This document shows, piece by piece, positions 23,415-31,479 of a DNA stretch of 64,000 nt (within the stretch, counting starts at the first letter, position 1; each line of letters opens with the position of its first letter). The translations under genes and the position numbers were made by a program. The notes beneath the pieces were generated by a model. That model was not told the DNA's origin and ran no database searches. It saw only the letters and a list, made by a program, of their open reading frames with translations. Origin of the DNA: Stutzerimonas stutzeri (lineage in GTDB: Bacteria; Pseudomonadota; Gammaproteobacteria; Pseudomonadales; Pseudomonadaceae); NCBI RefSeq assembly GCF_002909485.1, contig NZ_PPXG01000002.1, positions 496,001 through 560,000 of the forward strand, written 5' to 3'.

Positions 23415-24281
23415 ATGCAGGTGGTGTCCATCATTTCAACCAAGGGCGGCGTCGGCAAGACCACCACGGCGGCCAATCTGGGTGGCCTCATTGCCGATGC
23501 CGGGCTGCGCGTGCTGCTGCTGGACCTGGATGTGCAGCCCACGCTGTCGAGCTACTTCACGCTGGACGTGCGCGCGCCTGGCGGCATCTACGAGATGCTG
23601 ACCTGCAACGAACGGCGCATCGAGCACCTGGTGTCGCGCACCGCGATCGCGGGCCTGGACCTGGTGCTCTCCAACGACGACCGCGGCGAACTGAACACGC
23701 TGCTGCTGCACGCAGCGGATGGGCGCCTGCGACTGCGCCATTTGCTTCCCGTTTTCCGCACGCACTATGACTTGCTGTTGATCGACACCCAGGGCGCGCG
23801 CAGCGTGCTGCTGGAGATGGCGGTGCTGGCGTCCGACCTGGCGCTGTCGCCGGTGACGCCGGAGATCCTCGCGGCGCGCGAGCTGCGGCGCGGCACGCTG
23901 CAACTGATCGAGGACATCGCGCCGTATCGGCACCTGGGCATCGAGCCACCGCCGCTGCGCCTGCTCATCAACCGCGTGCATCCGGTGTCGTCGAACGCGC
24001 GGCTGGTCCAGCAGGCGCTGCGACAGGTGTTCCAGGAACAGGCCGGCGTGCAGGTGCTGGACACCAACGTGCCAGCCATCGAAGCCTATCCGCGCGCTGC
24101 GACACGAGGATTGCCGGTGCATCGGGTGGAGTACCGGCAGCCGGCTGGGCGCACGGCGCCCGCGGCGCTGGACACCATGCGCGCGCTGGGCGGCGAGCTG
24201 TTCCCCGCGTGGCGGGAGCACTTCGCGCTGGTCACCGGCCGGGCCGATGCGGGAGGGGCTGGCCATGGCGAGCGTGCATGA
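23415..24281 (+). CDS. parA: ParA-family ATPase
   Basis: A 288-residue ParA/Soj partition ATPase. The deviant Walker A is STKGGVGKTTTAANLGG (residues 8-24) and the switch LLLDLDVQPTLSSYF follows; DLLLIDTQGA is Walker B. ATG 23415 follows AGGAGAAG and gives MQVVSIIS, the family start; the open frame begins 24 bases earlier. It presumably helps keep the excised ICE in dividing cells, with the ParB-like protein downstream. Confidence 0.92.
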   Translation: MQVVSIISTKGGVGKTTTAANLGGLIADAGLRVLLLDLDVQPTLSSYFTLDVRAPGGIYEMLTCNERRIEHLVSRTAIAGLDLVLSNDDRGELNTLLLHAADGRLRLRHLLPVFRTHYDLLLIDTQGARSVLLEMAVLASDLALSPVTPEILAARELRRGTLQLIEDIAPYRHLGIEPPPLRLLINRVHPVSSNARLVQQALRQVFQEQAGVQVLDTNVPAIEAYPRAATRGLPVHRVEYRQPAGRTAPAALDTMRALGGELFPAWREHFALVTGRADAGGAGHGERA

Positions 24282-24522
24282 ACTGGCGCGCGGCCGTGAA
24301 CGGCTGCGCGCGTTGATCGAGTTCGCGCTGGGCGAAGGCTGGCGCGTGGTGCGCACGTCCGGCGGGCACCTGAAATTCACGAAACCAGGCTGCGCGTCGA
24401 TCTACACCGGCTCGCCGTCGATCTACACCAGCTCGACGGCGAGCGACCACCGTGCCGACCGCAATGCCCGCGCGCAACTTCGCCGCGCCGACCGGCAAGC
24501 GCAGGAGAACGGCCGTGGCTGA
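24265..24522 (+). CDS. Shi-like / HicA-like small protein
   Basis: An 85-residue protein overlapping parA's end. FALGEGWRVVRTSGGHLKFTKPGCASIYT resembles the HicA/YcfA dsRNA-binding fold with its G-x-H-x-K/H-F histidine. In ICEclc the gene between parA and parB is shi, needed for growth inhibition of transfer-competent cells; this is its positional equivalent. A short internal duplication gives SIYTGSPSIYTSS. It also overlaps the parB start. Confidence 0.7.
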   Translation: MASVHELARGRERLRALIEFALGEGWRVVRTSGGHLKFTKPGCASIYTGSPSIYTSSTASDHRADRNARAQLRRADRQAQENGRG

Positions 24523-26185
24523 GCTGACGCCGCAGGACATGGCTGTCAAGCTGCTGGCCACCGGCTTCGAGCGCAGCGGCCCTGCGGCCGCGACCTTGAT
24601 CGACCCCATCGCCGACACGCCGATGGTGGTGACCCTGGACCAGTTGCGGCCCTACGACCACGACCCGCGCGTGACGCGCAACCCGGCCTATGCGGAGATC
24701 AAGGCATCCATCCGCGAACGCGGGCTGGACGCGCCCCCCGCAATCACGCGCAGGCCGGGCGAGGCGCACTACATCATTCGCAACGGCGGCAACACGCGGC
24801 TGGCGATCCTGCGCGAGTTGTGGAGCGAGACCAAGGAGGAACGCTTCTATCGCGTACCGTGCTTGTTTCGGCCGTGGCCGGCGCGCGGCGAAATCGTGGC
24901 GCTGACCGGGCATCTGGCCGAGAACGAGCTGCGCGCCGGGCTGACCTTCATCGAACGGGCCCTGGGCATCGAGAAGGCCCGCGAATTCTACGAGCAGGAA
25001 AGCGGCCAGCCGCTGACGCAGAGCGAACTAGCGCGGCGTCTGACGGCCGACGGCTATCCGGTGCCGCAGTCACACATCAGCCGCATGAACGATGCGGTGC
25101 GCCATCTGCTGCCGGCTATCCCGACGTTGTTGTACAGCGGATTGGGCCGGCATCAGGTGGACCGGCTCGCGGTGCTGCGCAAGGCGTGCGAGCGCACCTG
25201 GGAGCGGCGTGCGCTGGGCCGCGCCATGGCCGTGGACTTCGCGACCTTGTTTCAGGACGTGCTGACGCAGTTCGACGCGCAGCCGGACGACTTCTCGCCG
25301 CAGCGGGTGCAGGACGAGCTGGTGGGCCAGATGGCCGAACTGCTGGGGGTGGACTACGACACGCTGGCGCTGGAGATCAACGACAGCGAAAGCCGCCAGC
25401 GCGCGCTGACCAGCGAACCGGCGGCGCCAGTGCCCACTTCAGCGGCGGTTCCCGCGACTCGACGGCTACCCACCGATCCCGCGTCGCAGGACGTCGCGCC
25501 AACTGCGCCCCCGGCCGCTACCCCGCCCGCGCCGCCCATTGCACCACCCCACTCGGGCAGCGGAGAGGACGCAGACACTACCCTCGTGCCGAGCGAGCAG
25601 GACGAGCAACGCGACGAGCGCCTGCAGGGGCACATCGTGACGCCGGCACCGACCACCGAGCGCCTGCAGTCCATCCAGCGGATGGTCGCGGACCAGCTTG
25701 GCGACAAGCTGCCCGACTTCGAGACCGATGCGCTACGTGCGATCCCCGTGCAGGTCGGCGGGCTCTATCCCATTTCGGACGTCTGGTACGTCGAGCCAGG
25801 CCTGGACGTGCCGGATCGCCTGCGCGTGCACATCGCGCAGTTCGCGCGCGAGATCGCCGGGGAAGCGGCGGTAGCCGACCACATCGAGGCCAGCGACGGC
25901 GGCATCGGCTTCGTCTGCGTGGCGCCGGCCGTGGGCCAGGCGAAAGCGCTGCCGGCGTTCGCGCGGGCGGTGCTGACCCTGCTGCATGCGCTGAGTGCGG
26001 CTCCGCCCTCCGCGAACGGATTGGACCGCGCGCGGCTGGCCGACGAGCTGGCGGCGCTGCTGCATGGCCACGGCGGCTCGGCCACACGCCTGAGCGATGC
26101 TGCGCTGGTGAAGTTGTTCCGTCTGCTGCGCCTGGCGCGTCGGCTGCTGGACCTGGAAGCCGGCGACTCGGACCACGAGTCCTGA
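24464..26185 (+). CDS. ParB-family ICE regulator (BisD-like)
   Basis: A large ParB-like protein (about 573 residues). The ParB/Srx domain is visible as VTLDQLRPYDHDPRVTRNPAY, IKASIRERGLDAPPAITRRP and IIRNGGNTRLAILREL, then an HTH (LTQSELARRLTADGYPVPQSHISRM). A Pro/Ala-rich linker (residues ~310-370) precedes a C-terminal domain. It matches the PFGI-1 class ParB family. In ICEclc the homologue BisD with BisC forms the autoactivating transfer switch. ATG 24464 is tentative, as GTG 24452 and ATG 24539 are alternatives. Confidence 0.85.
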   Translation: MPARNFAAPTGKRRRTAVAELTPQDMAVKLLATGFERSGPAAATLIDPIADTPMVVTLDQLRPYDHDPRVTRNPAYAEIKASIRERGLDAPPAITRRPGEAHYIIRNGGNTRLAILRELWSETKEERFYRVPCLFRPWPARGEIVALTGHLAENELRAGLTFIERALGIEKAREFYEQESGQPLTQSELARRLTADGYPVPQSHISRMNDAVRHLLPAIPTLLYSGLGRHQVDRLAVLRKACERTWERRALGRAMAVDFATLFQDVLTQFDAQPDDFSPQRVQDELVGQMAELLGVDYDTLALEINDSESRQRALTSEPAAPVPTSAAVPATRRLPTDPASQDVAPTAPPAATPPAPPIAPPHSGSGEDADTTLVPSEQDEQRDERLQGHIVTPAPTTERLQSIQRMVADQLGDKLPDFETDALRAIPVQVGGLYPISDVWYVEPGLDVPDRLRVHIAQFAREIAGEAAVADHIEASDGGIGFVCVAPAVGQAKALPAFARAVLTLLHALSAAPPSANGLDRARLADELAALLHGHGGSATRLSDAALVKLFRLLRLARRLLDLEAGDSDHES

Positions 26186-26202
26186 GCGCGCAGGAGGCAT
26201 CC

Positions 26203-26763
26203 ATGTCGGCACCGCACCCACTCAACCAGGCCGTGATCGCCCAGGCCCTGCATGACCTGCGCAACGGCCAGTTGCGCCGCTGCAAGGCCATGGGCTTCGG
26301 CGAGGAGGAGCTGGATGCGCTGAAGCACCCCGAACTCGTGAGCATGCTGGTGAATGCCACGGTGTCGTGGTGTTCGGTGTCGGTGAACCGGGAAGTGTTG
26401 AAGCGGCTGCTTAGCCAGGTGCACGACGTGGAGCGGGAGATCGCTACGGTGGACCGCATGCTGCGCCTGGGGGCGAGCACGGAGATGGTCAGCAAGTTCT
26501 ACGGCCTCACGCATCAGGAAGTGGCGCTGCGCCGCGACATCCTCGGGCTGCCCAAGCGCAAGGGCCGGCATCCGGTGCTCGACGAGGCGCAGGACGTGGC
26601 CTTGTGGGAGCGCTGGAAGGCCGGCGTCTCCGAGCGCCATATCGCCCTGACCGACGACATGGCGATGCTGGCGCTGACCATGGATCTGGCCGAGGCCATG
26701 ACTCTGCCCATGTCGGTGATCTGGTCGGCGATACGGAACTGGATCGACCAGGGGCTGGTGTAG
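26203..26763 (+). CDS. DUF2857 protein (BisC-like)
   Basis: A 186-residue protein with DUF2857 sequence: LVSMLVNATVSWCSVSVNREVLKRLLSQ, then RMLRLGASTEMVSKFYGLTHQEVALRRDILGL. The second segment is an HTH-like part reminiscent of FlhC. In ICEclc the DUF2857 protein is BisC, partner of BisD. A GGAGG site and ATG 26203 are clear; it ends two bases before the replication gene, so the control operon runs directly into rep. Confidence 0.88.
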   Translation: MSAPHPLNQAVIAQALHDLRNGQLRRCKAMGFGEEELDALKHPELVSMLVNATVSWCSVSVNREVLKRLLSQVHDVEREIATVDRMLRLGASTEMVSKFYGLTHQEVALRRDILGLPKRKGRHPVLDEAQDVALWERWKAGVSERHIALTDDMAMLALTMDLAEAMTLPMSVIWSAIRNWIDQGLV

Positions 26764-26765
26764 CC

Positions 26766-27878
26766 ATGACCACGGGCAGCGCATCACGGCGCGATGGCCC
26801 GGTTGCGCTGTCGGCGTTGTTCGACGAGGCGCTGCGGCACCTTGAGCCGAAGGAACCGGCGCAGGGCACGGCGCCGGCCGCCGACGGTTTCCTCTACAGC
26901 GGCAACCGCCATGAGAGCGTGCCGCGCAGGCTGTTCCTCGACCGACGCCTGACGCCGCTGGAGCGCAACGCCTGGCAGGTGTTCCGCCTGCAGCTCAACG
27001 ACGATGGCGTGACCGCCTTTCCCACCTACGACCAATTGCGCCCCTACCTGGCCTCGATGCCCTGCGCGGCACAAGCCTCGCACGAGACCGTGGCGCGCGC
27101 CCTGACGCTGCTGCGGCTGACGCGCTGGCTGAGCCTGGTGCGACGACGGCGCGACCCGAAGACCGGCCGCATCCAAGGCAACCTCTACGTGCTGCACGAC
27201 GAACCGCTGTCGCCCTTCGAGGCGATGCAGCTCGATGCCGACTACCTCGGCCTGGTCAGCCAGGCGCTGACCCATGCCGCCAAGGCGGTGCAGATCGTGG
27301 GCATGAACACGCTCAAGGAGATTGCCGAAGACCCGCTGCTCAGCGGCCGCACGCTGCCGACCCGCCTGCAGGTGCTGGCGCAGCGCATGGCGCTGCATGG
27401 CTGGACGACGCCAGGTTATCCACAGGAGGGTGCGGACCACGAATCCGAAGAAGGCCAGGAAGCCCTTCTTCGGAATGCTGCGCGCCCGTCTTCGGAATCC
27501 GAAGCAGGGCCGAAACCCGCGCCGGATAGCTCTCTTCGGATTCCGAAGGAGGACCGTACAGTACGTAATGATCGTATAAATGAAGTACGTACAGTACCGC
27601 GCGCGAGGGCCTTGCAGAACCTGCGACTGCCCGAGCGTTTCCTGCGCTTGAAGGATGAGCAGCAGGCCGGCGCGCTGGTGGCCCTGCAGCAGGTGGACGA
27701 AGCGCAGCGGCAGGCCGTTCTCGACGAGTGGGCGGCACGCTGCCACAACAGCGCGGTGCGCAACCCGGCCGGCTACCTGTTCGGCATCATCCAGAAGGCG
27801 ATCCGCGGAGAGTTCAAGGCGTGGGCGGGCACCGACGCAGCAGCGCCGCTCGCGCCGCGAGCTGCGGGGCCCGCGTGA
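26766..27878 (+). CDS. STY4528-family ICE replication protein
   Basis: A 370-residue replication-initiator-type protein of ICEs. The N-terminal half is winged-helix (RRLFLDRRLTPLERNAWQVFRLQL, ASHETVARALTLLRLTRWLSLVRRRRD). A disordered linker (residues ~220-275) joins a C-terminal domain with GYLFGIIQKAIRGEFKAW, the end found on many primase/helicase-loading proteins. The linker-coding DNA is unusual: it holds a DnaA box and inverted iteron-like repeats (see 27416). Confidence 0.85.
   Translation: MTTGSASRRDGPVALSALFDEALRHLEPKEPAQGTAPAADGFLYSGNRHESVPRRLFLDRRLTPLERNAWQVFRLQLNDDGVTAFPTYDQLRPYLASMPCAAQASHETVARALTLLRLTRWLSLVRRRRDPKTGRIQGNLYVLHDEPLSPFEAMQLDADYLGLVSQALTHAAKAVQIVGMNTLKEIAEDPLLSGRTLPTRLQVLAQRMALHGWTTPGYPQEGADHESEEGQEALLRNAARPSSESEAGPKPAPDSSLRIPKEDRTVRNDRINEVRTVPRARALQNLRLPERFLRLKDEQQAGALVALQQVDEAQRQAVLDEWAARCHNSAVRNPAGYLFGIIQKAIRGEFKAWAGTDAAAPLAPRAAGPA
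27416..27597. promoter_or_regulatory. origin-like repeat cluster inside the rep gene
   Basis: A perfect DnaA box TTATCCACA (27416-27424) is followed by six TCCGAAG half-sites: single copies at 27444-27450 and 27468-27474 (inverted), and two palindromes CTTCGGA-N-TCCGAAG at 27490-27504 and 27534-27548. An AT-rich stretch with two GTACAGTAC direct repeats (27556-27564, 27589-27597) ends it. The arrangement box-iterons-AT-rich DNA is that of a replication origin, as in the lambda O gene. Function is inferred. Confidence 0.6.
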
Positions 27879-27969
27879 TCGTCGTCGCCTTCGGCCTCCC
27901 GCCCAGCCGACCCCGAGGTGGCGCGCGCCTACCTCGCACGGCTGCGTTCAGCCTTGCGCGATCCCTGAG

Positions 27970-27986
27970 CTATCCCCAGGGGATAG
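27970..27986. repeat. 17-bp palindrome copy 1
   Basis: CTATCCCCAGGGGATAG, a perfect palindrome about its central A, lies between the convergent rep and PLD genes. Identical copies are at 29337 and 31254. After the palindrome, copies 1 and 2 also share GCCTTCCGTG about 12-14 bp downstream. Confidence 0.9.
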
Positions 27987-28019
27987 ACGGAACAGGTCGC
28001 CTTCCGTGGGGTGATCCGG

Positions 28020-29237
28020 TCAGGTCGCGGCTTCGTCTTCTTCCGTTTCCCGCCAATAGGCGTAGTTGAACAGTGCATCCAGCTCCGTGAAGTCGTCCAG
28101 GCCCAACGATCGTCTGACCGTATCGGCATGCCCGCAGTACCTTGCGTAGCTTTCCGCACTGACGTTCTGCTTGGTTGGATGCAGTGGGTAGTCCCGGATG
28201 CCGGCGAGCGCCAGTCCCGACACCGCGTTCTGGTTCATCACGGCGAACCGCTTGTTGTCCAGCGCGTGCAGAATCTCAGTCAGCAGGTTGATGCCTGCTC
28301 CGGTGATGGCGCCGAAATGTCCATGTAGAACGGTAAACGCTTCGGCAGGCGAGAGGTTGCGCCGGTCAAGGATGTCCGCCACTGCGGCCACGAACTGCCC
28401 TGGGTGGTTGGCGATCCGGCTCTTGCTGCGGTGCAGCCCGCCGGAATGGAACAGGCCGATCAGCGCGTCGTAGTTACTCGGAAAGTCCCGCCTGGCATTG
28501 CTGCTCAGGGCCGCCAGCTCTGCCAGCCTGCGCATTGCCTGGCGCAGGTTTCCCTTGCGGCCGTTCTTCTGCGCAGTGAATCCATGCGCTGAATCGTCGC
28601 TTTTCATCAGCTCCAGGAGGTCGGCCAGGATCGTGAAGTCCGGCCCCTCGGTTCGGCTCGCCTTCTGCGCGCGCTTCTTGGCCACCTTCCGGCAAGTGTC
28701 GTGGATGATGTATTCCCGCTCGTAGGCATCAATCCGGGGCTTGGTCGCTGGCACGAGAATCCTGTCCGCGACCAGCGCATCGAGGTGTCGCGTGACAGAT
28801 GCCATCAGCGCGCCGCTCGCGTCGTCGATGAGGGCCGATGCCTCGTAGTTTCCGTAGAAGCCTCCGTGGGTGAGGTTGGCCGAGCCGACGATCACCGAGC
28901 ATTGCTTGCCATTCTGGAAGGCGTAGATCTTCGGGTGGAAGGTGTCGCTGGCGTTGCTGAGGTACAGGACGAGCGCGTGCTTCTCGGCGAGCGCAAAGAG
29001 CTGTCGGAGTGCTTCGGGTTCGGTCAGGTAGAAGTCCAGACCTATCGCAAACCTGGCCTTCAATCCGCTTTCCAGCGCCTTGCGCAAGGGCTTCAACAAG
29101 TCGCCGAGGGCCGAGGTCTTCGCGAAGGCCACCAGGCATTCCAGGCGTTCCGCCCGCTTCAGCAGCTTCTCGACCACGTGGCCGTGCCCGTGCTCTTCCT
29201 CGTTCAACAGCAACTGAACGGCTTTCCCATCCTGCAT
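28020..29237 (-). CDS. phospholipase D-like nuclease family protein (ICE cargo)
   Basis: A 405-residue protein. The PLD-like active segment is FHPKIYAFQNGKQCSVIVGSANLTHGGFYGNYEA (about residues 100-135), with H-x-K, G-S-x-N-L-T and N-x-E as in NgoFVII-type DNA phosphodiesterases. The C-terminal half (HGHFGAITGAGINLLTEILHALD, EDEAAT end) is unrelated to lipid enzymes. It is on the opposite strand to the core ICE genes and sits between two copies of the 17-bp palindrome, so it looks like an inserted cargo gene, perhaps defensive. GAGGGG precedes ATG 29237. Confidence 0.75.
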   Translation of the reverse strand: MQDGKAVQLLLNEEEHGHGHVVEKLLKRAERLECLVAFAKTSALGDLLKPLRKALESGLKARFAIGLDFYLTEPEALRQLFALAEKHALVLYLSNASDTFHPKIYAFQNGKQCSVIVGSANLTHGGFYGNYEASALIDDASGALMASVTRHLDALVADRILVPATKPRIDAYEREYIIHDTCRKVAKKRAQKASRTEGPDFTILADLLELMKSDDSAHGFTAQKNGRKGNLRQAMRRLAELAALSSNARRDFPSNYDALIGLFHSGGLHRSKSRIANHPGQFVAAVADILDRRNLSPAEAFTVLHGHFGAITGAGINLLTEILHALDNKRFAVMNQNAVSGLALAGIRDYPLHPTKQNVSAESYARYCGHADTVRRSLGLDDFTELDALFNYAYWRETEEDEAAT

Positions 29238-29336
29238 GTTTTCCCCTCGTTCTTCTGCGCAGCAACCCCAGGTGCGATGCGCCCCCAGTCATTGTCATGG
29301 TTCAAGCCCCGACATCAAGCATTGGCGGCTCAAGAC

Positions 29337-29353
29337 CTATCCCCAGGGGATAG
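29337..29353. repeat. 17-bp palindrome copy 2
   Basis: The same CTATCCCCAGGGGATAG as at 27970, about 120 bp upstream of the TIGR03761 gene, where ICEclc has the PinR promoter that fires only in transfer-competent cells. An operator role for an ICE regulator such as BisDC is a reasonable guess. Confidence 0.9.
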
Positions 29354-29474
29354 CCGGCACACACAGCCTTCCGTGCGGAACAAACCGGGCGCGCATGGGC
29401 TACGGTTTGTTGACTGACGGCCTTCCGGCCGATGTCGATGCTGGCGACTCGCCCCTTCACCGCGAGTCGCTCCC

Positions 29475-30263
29475 ATGGCCAACGAACGCACAGAACCCCT
29501 GCAACTGAATCTCGGATCGCTTCGCAGCGCGATGTCGCTGACGCTGCACACGCACCACGCATCGCGCATCTGGCATGGCCGCGCGCCGACCGAGGGGCGC
29601 CCAGGCATCATCGGTCTCAACGGCTTCATCGGCGCCATGAACAAAATGAAGCGCGGCGCCGAGCAGGACGACCCCTACTCGGATTGGTGGATGTTGCGGA
29701 TCGAGGACAAGCTCGCCGACACCAAGAACCGCCTGCAGACCCTGCGCGAACAGGTCGACCAGGCCCTGGCCGACGTGCCCCCGGCGCTATCTCTGGGCGA
29801 GAACATGAACGTGCAGCCGGTGAAGCTGCCGCTGTTCGTGAACGCCCAGCTCGGCTTCATGGCGGTGTATCTGCTGGCCGACTACGACGACGTGGCACGC
29901 AAACTCATCCTGGCGCACCACACGGCGCTGATCGACCGCAGCACCTTGGAGCGCTGGCTCAATGATGGTGCGCACGCGCTGCGCAGCCTGTTCTCGCTCG
30001 CCCAGCAGTACCGCTACTCGGGCACGACGCGCGACGACTTCGCGGCGAGGAACGCGGCGGCGCGAGCGGCGCTGGAGAAGTTCGGCGAGTTGCCGCAGGA
30101 CGTGCAGGAAGGCACGCGCCGCTCGCGCTTCGCGCCACCGATCGCGCGGCGGACGACCAAGCCCGGCACACCGCCTGCTGCGCCCGCCATCGAGCCCGAT
30201 GCGCCGGCTCACACGGATGGCGCAGCCAATCCAGCGACGGGTAATGAGGGTGCTGACGCATGA
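29475..30263 (+). CDS. TIGR03761 (PFL_4669) ICE protein
   Basis: A 262-residue conserved ICE protein of unknown biochemical role. Typical features are GSLRSAMSLTLHTHHASRIWHGR at the start, GIIGLNGFIGAMNKMKRGAEQDDPY, and a charged Pro/Ala-rich tail. The next gene starts within its last codons (ATGA), and an ssDNA-binding protein follows, so the three genes form a replication/processing operon. It occupies the inrR region of ICEclc. Confidence 0.85.
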   Translation: MANERTEPLQLNLGSLRSAMSLTLHTHHASRIWHGRAPTEGRPGIIGLNGFIGAMNKMKRGAEQDDPYSDWWMLRIEDKLADTKNRLQTLREQVDQALADVPPALSLGENMNVQPVKLPLFVNAQLGFMAVYLLADYDDVARKLILAHHTALIDRSTLERWLNDGAHALRSLFSLAQQYRYSGTTRDDFAARNAAARAALEKFGELPQDVQEGTRRSRFAPPIARRTTKPGTPPAAPAIEPDAPAHTDGAANPATGNEGADA

Positions 30264-30808
30264 CGGCATCGCCCCCCATCGGTCACTCCACGCGCTTCGT
30301 GGCGCTGGAACAGGCGGACTTCCAGCGGCTGGAACACGCAGGCTACCTAAAAGGCCTTTTACAGCCTTTTAAGGGTAAGGGGAGTCTGGAGACCTGGGCC
30401 AGCCAGTGCGCAGCGCTGCGCGACGACGTGATTGGCCTGGCGCAGCGGCGCGTGCTGCCCCAGGCGCGCGCCTACCCGTTCAGCCTGCTTGACGTGCAAC
30501 TGGCCCAGCAGGCCACTGGCGCGGGGACGACCTTCCTGCGCTGGCGCAACCTCGACCGTTCCTCCATGGGCGTGGCGTTGTGGGAGGCCCTGCTGGCCAA
30601 CCCCGCGACGCCGGCCTCGCTGATCGACGAGCTGTACGCGATCGAACTGCAGCGCATCGTGCTGAACATGCAGATCAGTCTGACCCACAGCATCGCTCGC
30701 CAAGCACTGGGATGCGCCAACAAGGCCGCCCAGGCCGAAGCGGCTTACCTGCGGCGTGTCCACGGGCATACCGCGGCCGTTCCACCCACCACCAAGGAGT
30801 CACCATGA
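30260..30808 (+). CDS. DUF3158 ICE protein
   Basis: A 182-residue protein with DUF3158 sequence (LEQADFQRLEHAGYLKGLLQPFKGKGSLETWA; then a long helical part with ELYAIELQRIVLNMQISLTHSIARQ). It overlaps the genes on both sides. The family is restricted to ICEs and has no proven function. Confidence 0.85.
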   Translation: MTASPPIGHSTRFVALEQADFQRLEHAGYLKGLLQPFKGKGSLETWASQCAALRDDVIGLAQRRVLPQARAYPFSLLDVQLAQQATGAGTTFLRWRNLDRSSMGVALWEALLANPATPASLIDELYAIELQRIVLNMQISLTHSIARQALGCANKAAQAEAAYLRRVHGHTAAVPPTTKESP

Positions 30809-31185
30809 GCACGCACTTCGTCGGCGAGGGCAACATCGGTTCTGCGCCGGACTACCGCGAATTCCCGAACGGCAACGACGAGCCGCGCCGGCTGCTGCGC
30901 CTGAACGTCTACTTCGACAATCCAGTGCCGACGAAGGACGGCTACGAAGACCGCGGCGGCTATTGGGCGCCCGTGGAGCTGTGGCACCGCGACGCCGAAC
31001 GCTGGGCGGGTCTGTACCAGAAGGGTATGCGTGTGCTGGTGGAAGGGCGCACGGTCAAGGACGAGTGGGAAGACGCCGACGACAACGAGCGCATCACGTT
31101 CAAGATCGAAGCCCGCCGCGTGGGCATCCTGCCGTACCGCATCGAGTCGGTGGCGCTCAGCGCCAAGCCGGCCGGCGGACAGTAA
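30805..31185 (+). CDS. ssb: ICE single-stranded DNA-binding protein
   Basis: A 126-residue OB-fold ssDNA-binding protein: MSTHFVGEGNIGSAPDYREF, LLRLNVYFDNPVPT, YWAPVELWHRDAERWAGLYQKGMRVLVEGR. The last segment (G-M-x-V-x-V-E-G-R) is the SSB signature. It lacks the acidic C-terminal DDDIPF tail of chromosomal SSB. It likely protects ICE single strands during replication and transfer, as Ssb of ICEclc does. Confidence 0.9.
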   Translation: MSTHFVGEGNIGSAPDYREFPNGNDEPRRLLRLNVYFDNPVPTKDGYEDRGGYWAPVELWHRDAERWAGLYQKGMRVLVEGRTVKDEWEDADDNERITFKIEARRVGILPYRIESVALSAKPAGGQ

Positions 31186-31479
31186 TTCGCCCATCGCCGT
31201 TCCCCAGAGGGCGGCTGTAGCAACCGTCATACGCCCGCGATGCACCAGCGAGCTATCCCCAGGGGATAGCTCTAAGGTCGTCCACGGAGTTCCAGCCGCC
31301 CTCCCGAAACGACCCTCTTGCTGTGCCAGCTCCTACGATCTATTCACACCGCTGCGGCAACGAACCGCCTGCCAATCACAAAGCGGTGTCTGCATCAATC
31401 GATTTCCTTGCTGCCGGCATCTCCTGGCCCCGCCAAGCTGACGCCCATCCGATGAACCGCACATTTCCAAGGAGGCTTC
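31186..31479. other. intergenic region before topB
   Basis: About 290 bp containing palindrome copy 3 (31254-31270) and, at the right end, CCAAGGAGGCTTC, the topB ribosome site. No gene was found. The palindrome is placed about 210 bp ahead of topB. Confidence 0.5.
31254..31270. repeat. 17-bp palindrome copy 3
   Basis: A third identical CTATCCCCAGGGGATAG. Here the arms extend by AG/CT (GAGCTATCCCC with GGGGATAGCTC), giving a 23-bp palindrome centred on A31262. The sequence after it differs from copies 1 and 2. Confidence 0.9.

Noticed and set aside
24820..26202. Long plus-strand frame running into the DUF2857 gene
   Set aside because: Upstream of ATG 26203 it is a Gly/Arg/Ala-rich shadow of parB; only the part after 26203 matches a family.
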